64,000 nt of DNA from Variovorax ginsengisoli (GCF_030811835.1 NZ_JAUSRO010000019.1:56387-120386); one strand, 5' to 3'. Counted from the stretch's first letter, positions 1 through 8,356 are shown. The notes: generated by a model not told the origin, from the sequence alone. Numbers and translations are program-made.

Positions 1-846
1 GCCTGCGATGAACAGGCGCATGCGGGCGCAGGCCTGCCGCGTGAGGCCAGGCTCTGCGAGCATGCGCACGTACAGCGTGGGCACGCCCATGAAGACGGTG
101 GCGTCGGGCAGGCGCGCGACCACGCGCTTGGGATCGAACCGGTTGAGCCAGATCATCTTGCTGCCGTTGATCAACGCACCATGGATGGCGACGAACAGTC
201 CGTGCACGTGGAAGATGGGCAGCGCATGGATCAGCACGTCGCCTTCCTCCCAGCCCCAATAGTCCTTGAGCACCTCGGCGTTGGAGCGCAGGTTGCGGTG
301 CGTGAGCATGGCGCCCTTGCTGCGACCGGTGGTGCCGCTGGTGTAGAGGATGGCAGCCAGATCGTCGTCGCCCATGGCCGCGACGGCATGCTGGTCACTG
401 CACTGCGCTGCCACGTCGAGCAGCGTGCCGGTGCGATCGTCGTCCAGCGTGAAGACGTGTTGCGTGCCCGCCGCCACGGCGATGGGGGCCACCCAGGCCG
501 CGTTGGCGCTGCTGCACACGACCACCGCAGGCTCGGCATTGCCGATGAAGTACTCGACCTCGAGGCTGCGATAGGCGGTGTTCAGCGGCAGGAACACATA
601 GCCCGCCCGCAGGGTCGCGAGGTACAGCAGCATCGCCTCGACCGACTTCTCCACCTGCACCGCCACCCGGGCACCGGGCTCCATGTCCAGCGCATCAAGA
701 AGGTTGGCGATCATGGCGCTGCCGCGTTCCAGGTCGCGCCAGCTGTAGTGCAGGCCATCGTCGGTTTCCACCGCGATGGCGTCGAGATCTTCGGGAAAGG
801 CCGCGCGCAGGGCGGCAAAGAGATTGGCGTTGGTCTTGGGGTTCAT
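1..846 (-). CDS. matB: Malonyl-CoA synthetase (ANL superfamily), C-terminus cut by window edge
   Basis: Malonate + CoA + ATP to malonyl-CoA in the cytosol, feeding the decarboxylase encoded upstream in the same operon. The 282 codons present run in frame off the left edge, so the C-terminal part (the family is about 500 residues) is missing. The ATG at 846 opens MNPKTNANLFAALRAAF, a start typical of MatB proteins. The ANL phosphate-binding loop YTSGTTGRSKG is visible at about residues 168-178. It lies 18 bp after the crotonase-fold gene and is the last visible gene of the operon. The MatB name rests on N-terminal similarity plus the adjacent malonyl-CoA decarboxylase; another short-chain acyl-CoA ligase is possible but less likely. 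Confidence 0.85.
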   Translation of the reverse strand, partial: MNPKTNANLFAALRAAFPEDLDAIAVETDDGLHYSWRDLERGSAMIANLLDALDMEPGARVAVQVEKSVEAMLLYLATLRAGYVFLPLNTAYRSLEVEYFIGNAEPAVVVCSSANAAWVAPIAVAAGTQHVFTLDDDRTGTLLDVAAQCSDQHAVAAMGDDDLAAILYTSGTTGRSKGAMLTHRNLRSNAEVLKDYWGWEEGDVLIHALPIFHVHGLFVAIHGALINGSKMIWLNRFDPKRVVARLPDATVFMGVPTLYVRMLAEPGLTRQACARMRLFIAG

Positions 847-864
847 GTCATGCCTCGGGAAACT

Positions 865-1641
865 TCAAAAGGCCGGCGCTCGCTTCGCAAGGAAGGCATC
901 GACGCCTTCGCGGTGCTCGCCGGTGCCGGCGTAGCGATAGGCGTCGGGCAGCAGCTGCGCGACGGCCGATGCAGTGGCGGCTGTGGCCAGCATGCCGAGG
1001 GCGCGCTTGTTGAGCCGCGCGGCCTGCGGCGCCAGCGCCGCGATGCGCTGCGCGTGGGCCACGGCGGCATCGGCCACCGCGTCGTCAGGCAGCACCTGCA
1101 ACAGAAAGCCAGCGTCGTACAGGCGCTGCGCGCCGTGCACACCGGCGGCCAGCAGCATGTCGCGCGCGAGCGCATCGCCCACGGCGCTGCGCACCAGCGC
1201 AGCTTCGCGCGGCGCCATCGGGAAGCCCAGCTTCGCAATCGGTGCACCAAACTTCGCCGATGCGCCGGCCAGGCGGATGTCGCAGCAACTCGCGATCTCC
1301 ACGCCCGCACCCATGCAGGGGCCTTCGATCCTCGCCACGAGGGGCACTTCGCAGCCCAGCATCGCCGCCAGCCCGGCCCAGACCTCGTGCTCATGGAATT
1401 CGCGCAACTGCGCTTCGTCGAAACGAAAGGACGGGTATTCCGAAATGTCGCCGCCTGCGCAGAAGGCCGCCCCCTCGCCCTGCACCACCACGCAGCGCAG
1501 CGCGGTATCGCCGGCGATCGCCTCGAAGAGGGTACGCAGCTGCAGCCACATGGCACGGCTCATCGCGTTGAGCCGGCCCGGGTGCGAGAGCGTCACGAAG
1601 GCGATCGCGCCATCGCGGCGCATCGAAACCTGTCCCGTCAT
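865..1641 (-). CDS. Enoyl-CoA hydratase/isomerase (crotonase) family protein in malonate operon
   Basis: 258 residues, a normal crotonase length. The oxyanion-hole region reads FCAGGDISEY (about residues 60-69) and the core helix reads MGAGVEIASCCDIRLA. The Glu of GVEIA matches the first catalytic Glu of hydratases. The second catalytic Glu, usually in FGxPE, is not seen: this protein reads FGAPIAKLGF. A classical enoyl-CoA hydratase reaction is therefore doubtful, and isomerase, hydrolase or decarboxylase-type chemistry on an acyl-CoA is equally possible. The gene lies 10 bp after the Bug protein gene and 18 bp before matB, so it is probably co-transcribed with malonate genes. The physiological substrate cannot be read from sequence. 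Confidence 0.85.
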   Translation of the reverse strand: MTGQVSMRRDGAIAFVTLSHPGRLNAMSRAMWLQLRTLFEAIAGDTALRCVVVQGEGAAFCAGGDISEYPSFRFDEAQLREFHEHEVWAGLAAMLGCEVPLVARIEGPCMGAGVEIASCCDIRLAGASAKFGAPIAKLGFPMAPREAALVRSAVGDALARDMLLAAGVHGAQRLYDAGFLLQVLPDDAVADAAVAHAQRIAALAPQAARLNKRALGMLATAATASAVAQLLPDAYRYAGTGEHREGVDAFLAKRAPAF

Positions 1642-1651
1642 AAGAATCCTG

Positions 1652-2638
1652 TCACTCCAGTTTGGCGCCCGAGGCCTTGACGACGGCGGCCCAGCGCTTG
1701 ATCTCCGAGTTCACGAAGCTGCCGTAGGGCGCCATGGCAAGGTTCGGAATCTCGGAACCATTGGCAGCCCAGATGGTCTTGAGTTCGTCGGTGGCCAGCG
1801 CTTTCTTCATGTCGTCGACGATTCTCGCCTGTGCCTCGGCAGGCGCACCCTTGGGCGCCCACAGCCCATACCAGGTGGTGAGGGTGAAGTCGGGCAGGCC
1901 GACTTCGGCCGCACAGGGCACGTCCGGGAAGGCCGGGTTGCGCTGCTTGCCGGCGACCATCAACGCCTTGATGCGGCCGGCCTTGATGTGCTGCGCCGAC
2001 GAGCCCAGGCCATCGAACAACACGTCGACATTGCCCGCGATCAGATCCTGCAGCGCCGGCCCGGCACCGCGATAGGGAATATGGGTGATGAAGGTGCCGG
2101 TCTGCATCTTGAAGAGTTCACCGGCGAGGTGATGCGAGCTGCCTGCACCGGCCGAAGCATAGTTGAGCTTGCCCGGGTTCTGCTTGAGCTGCGCGACGAA
2201 GGCCTGTAGCGTCGGCGCCGTGATGCGTTTGGGGTTCACCACCACCACCTGCGGCACGTTGGCCAGCAGCATGAGCGGCACGAAGTCGCGCTCCAGGTCG
2301 TAGTCGAGCCGCGGATAGACCGAAGGCGCGATCGCATGGTGCACGCCGCCCATGAAGAGCGTGTAGCCGTCGCTGGGCGCCTTGGCTGCAATGCTCGCGC
2401 CCAGCGTGCCGCCAGCACCGCCGCGGTTGTCGATCACCAGCGTCTGCCCCGCCACGCGGGTGAACTGGGCCGACAGCGGACGCGCGAACGCGTCGGTGCC
2501 GCCGCCCGCGGGAAAGGGCACGATCATCGTGACGGGCTTGGTCGGCCAGGCCGACTGGGCGCGCACGACGCCACCAAGGACGGCGGTGGCCGCTGCGGCA
2601 AGGCGCAGCATGTCGCGCCGTGGGAAGCTCGGGTTCAT
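1652..2638 (-). CDS. Bug-family (tripartite tricarboxylate transporter) substrate-binding protein
   Basis: Periplasmic solute-binding protein of the TctC/Bug family, about 328 residues. The chosen ATG at 2638 has GGAGACA just upstream and gives an N-terminus with an RR pair followed by a hydrophobic stretch ending VVRAQS, a signal peptide with a Tat-like look. The mature start WPTKPVTMIVPFPAGGGTDAFAR is reduced here to its hallmark PFPAGGGTD. Further Bug landmarks are GGAGGTLGA and PYRGAGPALQDL. No TctA or TctB membrane partner is next to it. Sitting between matA and the crotonase gene, it may bind malonate or a related dicarboxylate; this is inferred from position only. Confidence 0.9.
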   Translation of the reverse strand: MNPSFPRRDMLRLAAAATAVLGGVVRAQSAWPTKPVTMIVPFPAGGGTDAFARPLSAQFTRVAGQTLVIDNRGGAGGTLGASIAAKAPSDGYTLFMGGVHHAIAPSVYPRLDYDLERDFVPLMLLANVPQVVVVNPKRITAPTLQAFVAQLKQNPGKLNYASAGAGSSHHLAGELFKMQTGTFITHIPYRGAGPALQDLIAGNVDVLFDGLGSSAQHIKAGRIKALMVAGKQRNPAFPDVPCAAEVGLPDFTLTTWYGLWAPKGAPAEAQARIVDDMKKALATDELKTIWAANGSEIPNLAMAPYGSFVNSEIKRWAAVVKASGAKLE

Positions 2639-2752
2639 GGTTTGTCTCCGGTTGTGGTCTGCATGGTCTGGCACCCGGGTTGGCGGTGCCCTGGTCGGCC
2701 TGGTCGGCTCTCGTCCGCTCCAGCCTTTCTTCTTTGCTGCACCCTGTTGCGC

Positions 2753-4231
2753 TCAGCTCTTCAAAAAGAGTGCCTCCACCTCGCCCGCCGCGGCGGGGCG
2801 GCCTTGCGCGAGCAGCGCGCGATGCTTGTCGAGGCGTTTGAGATCGTAGAGGTAATTCACCATCAGGCCGAAGGACTGTTTGAGCCCCTTGCCCGAGGGA
2901 TCGCCCGCCCAGTTGAGTCGTTCTATGCGCGCACCGTTGCCCAGATGGAAACGCGCCACCGGATCGACCGGCTTGCCTTCGACCATCGTACGGCCCAGGT
3001 ATTCGGCGGCCGCGCTCAGGAGGAACTGACGCACCGGCGACTTGTCGTCGAGCGCGGCCACATCGTCCGCCGCGGGCAGCAGGCGCTCAACGGTCGGCGG
3101 CATGGCACCGAGAGCGCGGCCCAGGGCAGACGCCCGTTTGTCGTCCAGGCGCGAAAGCAGTTCGCCTGCATGCTTGCCCAGCCAGGCCCGAAAGCCCGGC
3201 ACCGGCGACAGTGTCGCGAAGACCTTCAGCCGTGGCAGCTCTTCCTGCAGGGTCTCGACCACGCGCTTGATCAGCGAGTCGCCGAAGCTCACGCCACGCA
3301 GGCCGGTCTGCGTGTTGCTGATCGAATAGAAGATGGCCGTGGTGGCCTTGTCCGGTCGCACCACCGCGGCCGCCTCGTCGAGCAACGGCACGATGCCCTG
3401 GCTGATGTGGTCGACCAGCGCCACCTCCACAAAAATCAGCGGTTCGTTGGGCAAGCGCGGATGGAAGAACCCATAACAGCGGCGGTCGCCATCGTCGAGG
3501 CGGTTCTTCACGTCCGACCAGCTCTTGATGTCGTGCACCGCCTCGTACTGGATGAGCTTTTCGATCAGCGAGGCCGGCGAATCCCAGCTGATGCGCTGGA
3601 GTTCCAGAAACGCGACGTCGAACCAGGTGGAGAACAGCTGCTCCAGATCGGCATCGAGCGGCACCAGACGGCGGTCGCTCTTGAGGTGCGGCAGCAGCTC
3701 GGCGCGCAGGTCGACCAGAAAGCGCATGCCGCCGGCGTCGATCGCAAAGCGCTGCAGCAGACGCGCGCGGGGCGAGGCCAGCGCGCGGCGCAGTTGCACC
3801 TCGGCCTGACCTTCGTCGGGGGTGCCCATGGCCGCCTGATGGCGGTCGCGGGCGGTGTTGAGCTTCTTGGGGTCGGGCGCGAAACGCTCACTCATCAGCA
3901 GCCAGACGTCGCGGCGTTCGGCGGGCTCGCAACCCGCGTACCACTTGACGATCTCGCAGGCACGGCGGCCCGCCTCGACCTCGCTCACACGCGAATCGAC
4001 CACCGCCTGCAGGTCGGCCAGCACCCGGCGCAGCGTGCGCGGCGCCAGGCCTTCGCCATGCCGGCGCAGTGTGGCTTCCAGCCGCTCGGCGAGCATGCGC
4101 GGCGGCGGCGCGGGCACCTTCTTGCGGGCGGCAGGCAGCTCGGCCAGCGGCTTTTTGTCGACCGCGTCGCTCGCGCCGGCCTTGGGTCGCAGGCGCGAAA
4201 CGCCGCGGGCGAGCCAGGTGGGTGTGTTCAT
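2753..4231 (-). CDS. matA: Malonyl-CoA decarboxylase
   Basis: Malonyl-CoA to acetyl-CoA + CO2 in the cytosol. About 492 residues, as expected for bacterial MCD proteins. It has an N-terminal helical region (to about residue 190) and a C-terminal GNAT-like catalytic domain. Family landmarks are FYSISNTQTGLRGVSFG, ATLSPVPGFRAWL and FHLGNGARIERLNWAGD, the last holding the conserved His. The start at 4231 overlaps the regulator stop by 4 bp (ATGA), which indicates translational coupling. A longer upstream reading frame covering the regulator was rejected in favour of this start. With matB it forms the malonate-to-acetyl-CoA pathway. Confidence 0.93.
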   Translation of the reverse strand: MNTPTWLARGVSRLRPKAGASDAVDKKPLAELPAARKKVPAPPPRMLAERLEATLRRHGEGLAPRTLRRVLADLQAVVDSRVSEVEAGRRACEIVKWYAGCEPAERRDVWLLMSERFAPDPKKLNTARDRHQAAMGTPDEGQAEVQLRRALASPRARLLQRFAIDAGGMRFLVDLRAELLPHLKSDRRLVPLDADLEQLFSTWFDVAFLELQRISWDSPASLIEKLIQYEAVHDIKSWSDVKNRLDDGDRRCYGFFHPRLPNEPLIFVEVALVDHISQGIVPLLDEAAAVVRPDKATTAIFYSISNTQTGLRGVSFGDSLIKRVVETLQEELPRLKVFATLSPVPGFRAWLGKHAGELLSRLDDKRASALGRALGAMPPTVERLLPAADDVAALDDKSPVRQFLLSAAAEYLGRTMVEGKPVDPVARFHLGNGARIERLNWAGDPSGKGLKQSFGLMVNYLYDLKRLDKHRALLAQGRPAAAGEVEALFLKS

Positions 4232-4896
4232 GAAGCGAGCCTCGATTTGCGGGTCAGGGCCAGCGCACGCAAGGCTTCGCGCTGGCGGTGGAGGTGGGTG
4301 CGCATGGCGGCATCGGCGCCCTCGCTGTCGCGCGCCTTGAGCGCGGCAAACACGGCCAGATGCTCGGCCAGGCTCTGCTGCAGCCTGCCGGGTGCCTTGA
4401 GCTGCTGCAGCCGCGCAAGCTTGAGGATCTTGCGCAGGTCGCCGATCGCCTGCGCGAGCCAACGGTTGTCGGCCAGCGTGATGATGGCCTCGTGAATCGC
4501 GAAATTGGTCGCGTAGTACGCATTGATGCGTTCGGCCTTGGCATGTGCTTCGAGCTGCGCATGCAGGATTGCGAGTGCATCGAGGTCGGCCTCGCTCGCG
4601 TTGCTTGCAGCCTCCCAGGCGCACCGGCCTTCGAGCAGCGCGATCACCGGAAAGATCTCGTCGAGGTCGCGTTGCGTGACCTCGGCCACGAAGCAGCCGC
4701 GTCGCGGCTCATGGCGCAACAGGCCTTCGGCCGTAAGCACCTTCAACGCTTCGCGCAAGGGCGTGCGAGAGATGGAAAGGCGGGTGCACAGTGCGGCTTC
4801 ATCGAGGAAGCTGCCCGGCGTGAGTGCGCCGGCGAAGATCTCCTCGCGCAGCGTGGCGGCGACCTGGTGATGCAGCGAGTTCGGGACAAGGCGCAT
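4228..4896 (-). CDS. matR: GntR-family (FCD type) transcriptional regulator of malonate operon
   Basis: About 222 residues: a winged-helix N-terminal domain with the GntR recognition segment LSISRTPLREALKVL (about residues 40-54), then an all-helical FCD ligand domain. First gene of the operon, overlapping matA by 4 bp. The start is either the ATG at 4896 or the TTG at 4902, and neither has a strong ribosome binding site. An AT-rich palindromic stretch at 4916-4944 directly upstream is a good operator candidate, so autoregulation is likely. The MatR role is inferred from position; the ligand, malonate or malonyl-CoA, is not readable. Confidence 0.88.
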   Translation of the reverse strand: MRLVPNSLHHQVAATLREEIFAGALTPGSFLDEAALCTRLSISRTPLREALKVLTAEGLLRHEPRRGCFVAEVTQRDLDEIFPVIALLEGRCAWEAASNASEADLDALAILHAQLEAHAKAERINAYYATNFAIHEAIITLADNRWLAQAIGDLRKILKLARLQQLKAPGRLQQSLAEHLAVFAALKARDSEGADAAMRTHLHRQREALRALALTRKSRLAS

Positions 4897-4915
4897 GGGC
4901 AAGTTCGAGGGCGCC

Positions 4916-4944
4916 GTAATTTTGGGTAATTACGCATAATTATG
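4916..4944. promoter_or_regulatory. AT-rich palindromic operator candidate upstream of the malonate operon
   Basis: Two TAATTA hexamers (4927-4932 and 4937-4942) lie 4 bases apart, with a further GTAATTTT at 4916-4923, in otherwise GC-rich DNA. TAATTA is itself palindromic. The block sits 20-50 bp upstream of the GntR gene, where an autoregulatory GntR operator and the promoter are expected. The sequence is seen directly; the function is inferred. Confidence 0.5.
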
Positions 4945-5049
4945 GGCATCCCCATGGGGCCGCGCAAGCGACGCCGCGCCCGGACAAACCCCTGGATACC
5001 CACCCCTCGCGTGCGGCCGACGGTACGGTCCCGGTACATTCCAGGCATC

Positions 5050-5973
5050 TTGAATTCACCTGTGCCTCCCCGCCTCGCCGCCACCGCGCCCCTGCCCACG
5101 CGGCGCGGCGTCGGCCCCAGTACCGTGGGCCTGCCTGCGGGCGAGTGGCCCACCCTGCTCGACTTCCTGCTTGCGCGCTTTCCAGGCGTTGCCGAGGCGA
5201 CGTGGCGCAGCCGCATGCACGCTGGCGATGTGGTCGACGAGAAAGGCCGGCCGGTGCAACCCGCCCAGCCCTATCGGCCGCACCAGCGCCTTTACTACTA
5301 CCGAGAGATCGAAGACGAACCGCGCATTCCCGTCGAGGAACGCGTGCTGTTCCAGGACGCGCACCTGCTGGTCGCCGACAAGCCGCACTTCCTGCCCGTC
5401 ACGCCCACCGGTAAATACCTGCAGGAAAGCCTTCTCGTGCGCTTGAAGCGCCGGCTGGGCATCGACACACTCGCGCCCATCCACCGCATCGACCGCGGCA
5501 CGGCGGGGCTGGTGCTGTTCTGCGTCGACCCGGCAGGCCGCGCGGCCTACCAGAAACTGTTCGCCGACCGGGGCGTGCGCAAGCAGTACGAAGCCATCGT
5601 CCACTGGCCGTCCGGCGTGGTGCTGCCCGCCGTGCGCCACAGCCGGCTGGTGCCCGACGCATCGTTCCTTCGGACGGCCGAGGTCGCGGGCGAGCCCAAC
5701 TCCACCACCCATTTCGAGCTGCTGGAGCGCATCGGCGACGACCACGCGCGGCTGCGCCTGTCACCCGTCACGGGACGCAAGCACCAGTTGCGCGTGCACT
5801 GCAACGCACTGGGCATGCCGCTGGTCAACGACCCGGTCTACCCCGTGCTCCTTCCGGCGGCTGAGGACGACCATGCCGCGCCGCTGAAGCTGCTGGCCCG
5901 GCAGCTTTCGTTTCGCGACCCGGTGACGGGCGCTCTGCGCGAATTCCAGAGCACCCTGACCCTCGACGCTTGA
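5050..5973 (+). CDS. RluA-family RNA pseudouridine synthase
   Basis: Converts specific uridines of rRNA or tRNA to pseudouridine. The catalytic motif IHRIDRGTAGLVLF carries the Asp, and the C-terminal GRKHQLRVHCNALGMPLVND is typical of the family. A degenerate S4-like N-terminal region (TLLDFLLARFPGV, RMHAGDVV) is present. The frame is open back to an ATG at 4942, but the extra 36 residues are basic, unlike the family, and would place the start inside the divergent regulatory region. The TTG at 5050 (or the GTG at 5062) is preferred, giving about 307 residues. Which RNA site is modified cannot be told. It is divergent from the malonate operon and 11 bp upstream of the ynfA-like gene. Confidence 0.87.
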   Translation: MNSPVPPRLAATAPLPTRRGVGPSTVGLPAGEWPTLLDFLLARFPGVAEATWRSRMHAGDVVDEKGRPVQPAQPYRPHQRLYYYREIEDEPRIPVEERVLFQDAHLLVADKPHFLPVTPTGKYLQESLLVRLKRRLGIDTLAPIHRIDRGTAGLVLFCVDPAGRAAYQKLFADRGVRKQYEAIVHWPSGVVLPAVRHSRLVPDASFLRTAEVAGEPNSTTHFELLERIGDDHARLRLSPVTGRKHQLRVHCNALGMPLVNDPVYPVLLPAAEDDHAAPLKLLARQLSFRDPVTGALREFQSTLTLDA

Positions 5974-5984
5974 AAGCCCTCGCC

Positions 5985-6302
5985 ATGCGCACCCTGTTGC
6001 TCTTCGTCGCCACCGCCGTGGCCGAAATCCTCGGCTGTTATCTGCCATGGCTCTGGCTGAAGCAAGGCCGCTCGGTCTGGCTGTTGGTGCCCACCGCAAT
6101 CAGCCTGGCACTGTTCGCGTGGCTCCTGACGCTGCATGACACGGCGTCCGGCCGGGTCTACGCGGCCTACGGCGGCGTGTACATCGGCGTGGCCATCGCC
6201 TGGCTGTGGGCCATCGATGGCGTCCGGCCCACGCCCTGGGACCTGGCCGGCGCAGGCATTGCGCTGGCCGGCATGGCCATCATCATGTTCCAGCCACGCT
6301 AG
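5985..6302 (+). CDS. YnfA/UPF0060 family small membrane protein
   Basis: 105 residues with four hydrophobic segments. The family signature is clear: VAEILGCYLPWLWLKQGRS near the N-terminus, then LHDTASGRVYAAYGGVYIGVA. YnfA proteins are inner-membrane proteins of the SMR-like drug/metabolite transporter fold; their substrate is not settled. The ATG at 5985 is preferred over a TTG that overlaps the preceding stop codon. It follows the pseudouridine synthase by 11 bp and converges on lgt. Confidence 0.9.
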   Translation: MRTLLLFVATAVAEILGCYLPWLWLKQGRSVWLLVPTAISLALFAWLLTLHDTASGRVYAAYGGVYIGVAIAWLWAIDGVRPTPWDLAGAGIALAGMAIIMFQPR

Positions 6303-6324
6303 CACCGCAGCCGATGCGCGGTGC
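6302..6324. terminator. Hairpin between convergent ynfA-like gene and lgt
   Basis: A perfect 7-bp stem, GCACCGC (6302-6308) with GCGGTGC (6318-6324), lies between two convergent stop codons. No U-run follows on either strand, so intrinsic termination is uncertain; it could only be a transcript-end hairpin. Confidence 0.3.
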
Positions 6325-6341
6325 CGCGTGTGTGCTGCGCC

Positions 6342-7169
6342 TCAGCCGCGCGGTGCAACCACCGAATGCCGGGCCGGCGCGCTGACGTACAACCAGACGC
6401 CGAACAGCACCATCGGCACGCACAGCCACTGGCCCATGCTCATGTTGAGCGCCAGCAGGCCCAGGAAGTCGTCAGGCTCGCGGAAGTACTCGGCGATGAA
6501 CCGCATCACGCCGTAACCGATCAGGAACACGGCGGACACCCGGCGCTCGAGCCGTTCCTTGCGCGCGTAGAGCCACAGGATGACGAACAGCAGCAGACCT
6601 TCGAGCAGGAACTGGTAGATCTGGGACGGATGGCGTGCCAGCATGGACCCGCTTTGCGGAAACACCATGCCCCATGGCAGGTCCGGGCTGCTGAAGCGGC
6701 CCCACAGTTCACCATTGATGAAATTGCCTACACGTCCGGCGGCAAGGCCCGTGGGCACGCAGGGCGCCACGAAGTCGGCCACCTGCCAGAACGGCCGGGA
6801 ACGCGAACGGGCGAACCACACCATCGACGCGATCACACCCAGCAGGCCACCGTGAAAACTCATGCCGCCCTGCCAGACCATGAGGATTTCCAGCGGATGC
6901 GTGAGGTAATAGCCTGGTTTGTAGAACAGGCAATAGCCGAGCCGCCCGCCGATGATCACACCCATCACGCCCAGAAAGAGGATGTCTTCCACGTCCTTGC
7001 GGCTCCAGGCGCCCGCACCGGTGACCGAGCGAAACGGCTCATGCCGCAGACGGCGTGTGCCGAGAAAAAAGAAAAGCGCGAAGGCGGCGAGGTAGGTCAG
7101 GCCGTACCAGTGGACGGCAAGCGGGCCGATCTGCAGGGCAATCGGATCGATATGGGGATACATGAGCAT
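6342..7169 (-). CDS. lgt: Phosphatidylglycerol--prolipoprotein diacylglyceryl transferase
   Basis: Transfers diacylglycerol from phosphatidylglycerol to the lipobox Cys of prolipoproteins in the inner membrane. About 275 residues with seven predicted membrane segments. Signature segments are WYGLTYLAAF (near residue 22), MSFHGGLLGV with the essential His, and GRVGNFINGELWGR, the Lgt signature. The start is the ATG at 7169, or the ATG two codons later at 7163; both give an N-terminus reading MYPHIDPIALQIGPLAVHWYG. A longer upstream extension in the same frame is hydrophilic and was rejected. Essential in most proteobacteria; the lipoproteins at 45178 and 49823 would be substrates. Confidence 0.96.
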   Translation of the reverse strand: MLMYPHIDPIALQIGPLAVHWYGLTYLAAFALFFFLGTRRLRHEPFRSVTGAGAWSRKDVEDILFLGVMGVIIGGRLGYCLFYKPGYYLTHPLEILMVWQGGMSFHGGLLGVIASMVWFARSRSRPFWQVADFVAPCVPTGLAAGRVGNFINGELWGRFSSPDLPWGMVFPQSGSMLARHPSQIYQFLLEGLLLFVILWLYARKERLERRVSAVFLIGYGVMRFIAEYFREPDDFLGLLALNMSMGQWLCVPMVLFGVWLYVSAPARHSVVAPRG

Positions 7170-7196
7170 GATGGCGTTATTGTGCCCGGCGCCCCG

Positions 7197-7229
7197 TGAC
7201 CGCCCACTGACGGCACACTGACCGCCCAC
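7197..7229. promoter_or_regulatory. Direct-repeat operator candidate upstream of the AraC-type regulator
   Basis: TGACCGCCCAC occurs at 7197-7207 and again at 7219-7229, 22 bp start to start, about two helical turns. Spaced direct repeats on one face of DNA are typical of AraC-family sites. It lies 72-104 bp upstream of the GlxA-type regulator ATG. The repeat is seen directly; binding is inferred. Confidence 0.45.
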
Positions 7230-7300
7230 CTGAGCATGGTGGCTGAATATGTGGGGCCAATGTCGTTGCGGCCACCGCACAGGCAGCCGACACTGCGCGC

Positions 7301-8356
7301 ATGCCCTTCTTGCAACCCTCCCCTGCGTGCGGCGCCCCGGAAGACCGCCGCGGCCCGCGTGCTGTTGCGTGCCTGCTGTACCCGGCGATGATGAGCCTCG
7401 ACGCCGTCGGCCCGCTGCAGGTCTTCGCCTCGGCCAACGCCGAGCGCACCGGCCACGGCTTGCCGCCCGCCTACACACTGCATCTGCTCGCCGATACCGC
7501 AGGGGCGGTGCCGACGTCGGCCGGCTTCAGCCTGAGGGCCGATGCCGCGCGCGACAGCGTCGACCCGGCCACGCTCGACACCGTGCTGGTGCCGGGCGGC
7601 GACGGCGTGGACGTCCAGAGGGACAACGCAGCACTGCTGTCGTGGCTGCGCGCCGCCGCGCCGCAGGTGCGCAGGCTGGGCTCGGTCTGCTCGGGCGCGT
7701 TGATCCTGGCGGCCGCCGGACTGCTCGACGGGCGGCGCGCCACCACCCACTGGTCCCGCCTGGACACGCTGCGCCAAGCGCATCCGGCGGTGCAGGTGGA
7801 GGCGGATTGCCTTCACACCTACGATGCGGCCCATGCGCTGGACGGCCATGTCTTCACCTCGGCCGGCGTGACCGCCGGCATCGACCTGGCGCTGGCCCTG
7901 GTCGAAGCCGATCTGGGCCGACCGATCGCGCTGGCAGTGGCGCGTCGCCTGGTGATGTTCATGCGCCGGCCGGGGGGCCAGGCCCAATTCAGCCCGCTGC
8001 TGGCGCCCGAAACGCTGCATGCACCGCGGCTTGCGCAGTTGCTCGAATGGATCCCCACACAGCTCGGCGGTGACCTGTCACTCCCCGCGCTGGCCGCGCA
8101 GGCGTGCATGCCGACGCGCACGCTCTCGCGCGTGTTCCTGCGCGAACTTGGCATGACACCGGCACGCTATGTGGAGCGCGTGCGGGTCGAGGCAGCGTCC
8201 ACCTTGCTGGCACAGGCGCAAGCCTCCATTTCGACGGTGGCCCGGCTGTGCGGCTTCACGCATCCGGAAAACCTGCGGCGCAGCTTCCATAAGCACCGCG
8301 CGGTGAGCCCGCAAGCCTATGCCGAGCGCTTCGGCGAAGGCGCGCGCGCCGATTGA
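7301..8356 (+). CDS. GlxA-family AraC-type transcriptional regulator (DJ-1/PfpI domain + HTH)
   Basis: 351 residues. Residues about 20-195 form a DJ-1/PfpI-like (class I glutamine amidotransferase-like) domain. Its nucleophile-elbow motif GSVCSGALILAAAGLLDG retains a Cys. The last about 110 residues are a two-helix-turn-helix AraC domain (MPTRTLSRVFLRELGMTP and GFTHPENLRRSFHKH). Such regulators sense small metabolites and often activate neighbouring catabolic or export genes. The MFS gene 61 bp downstream on the same strand is the obvious candidate target. Effector unknown. Confidence 0.9.
   Translation: MPFLQPSPACGAPEDRRGPRAVACLLYPAMMSLDAVGPLQVFASANAERTGHGLPPAYTLHLLADTAGAVPTSAGFSLRADAARDSVDPATLDTVLVPGGDGVDVQRDNAALLSWLRAAAPQVRRLGSVCSGALILAAAGLLDGRRATTHWSRLDTLRQAHPAVQVEADCLHTYDAAHALDGHVFTSAGVTAGIDLALALVEADLGRPIALAVARRLVMFMRRPGGQAQFSPLLAPETLHAPRLAQLLEWIPTQLGGDLSLPALAAQACMPTRTLSRVFLRELGMTPARYVERVRVEAASTLLAQAQASISTVARLCGFTHPENLRRSFHKHRAVSPQAYAERFGEGARAD

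Noticed and set aside
181..1680. A 499-codon plus-strand frame over matB and the crotonase gene
   Set aside because: Antisense shadow, rich in His, Arg and Gln, no family resemblance.
2336..4495. A 719-codon plus-strand frame antisense to matA
   Set aside because: The opposite strand encodes malonyl-CoA decarboxylase with conserved motifs; the plus frame has no recognisable domain.
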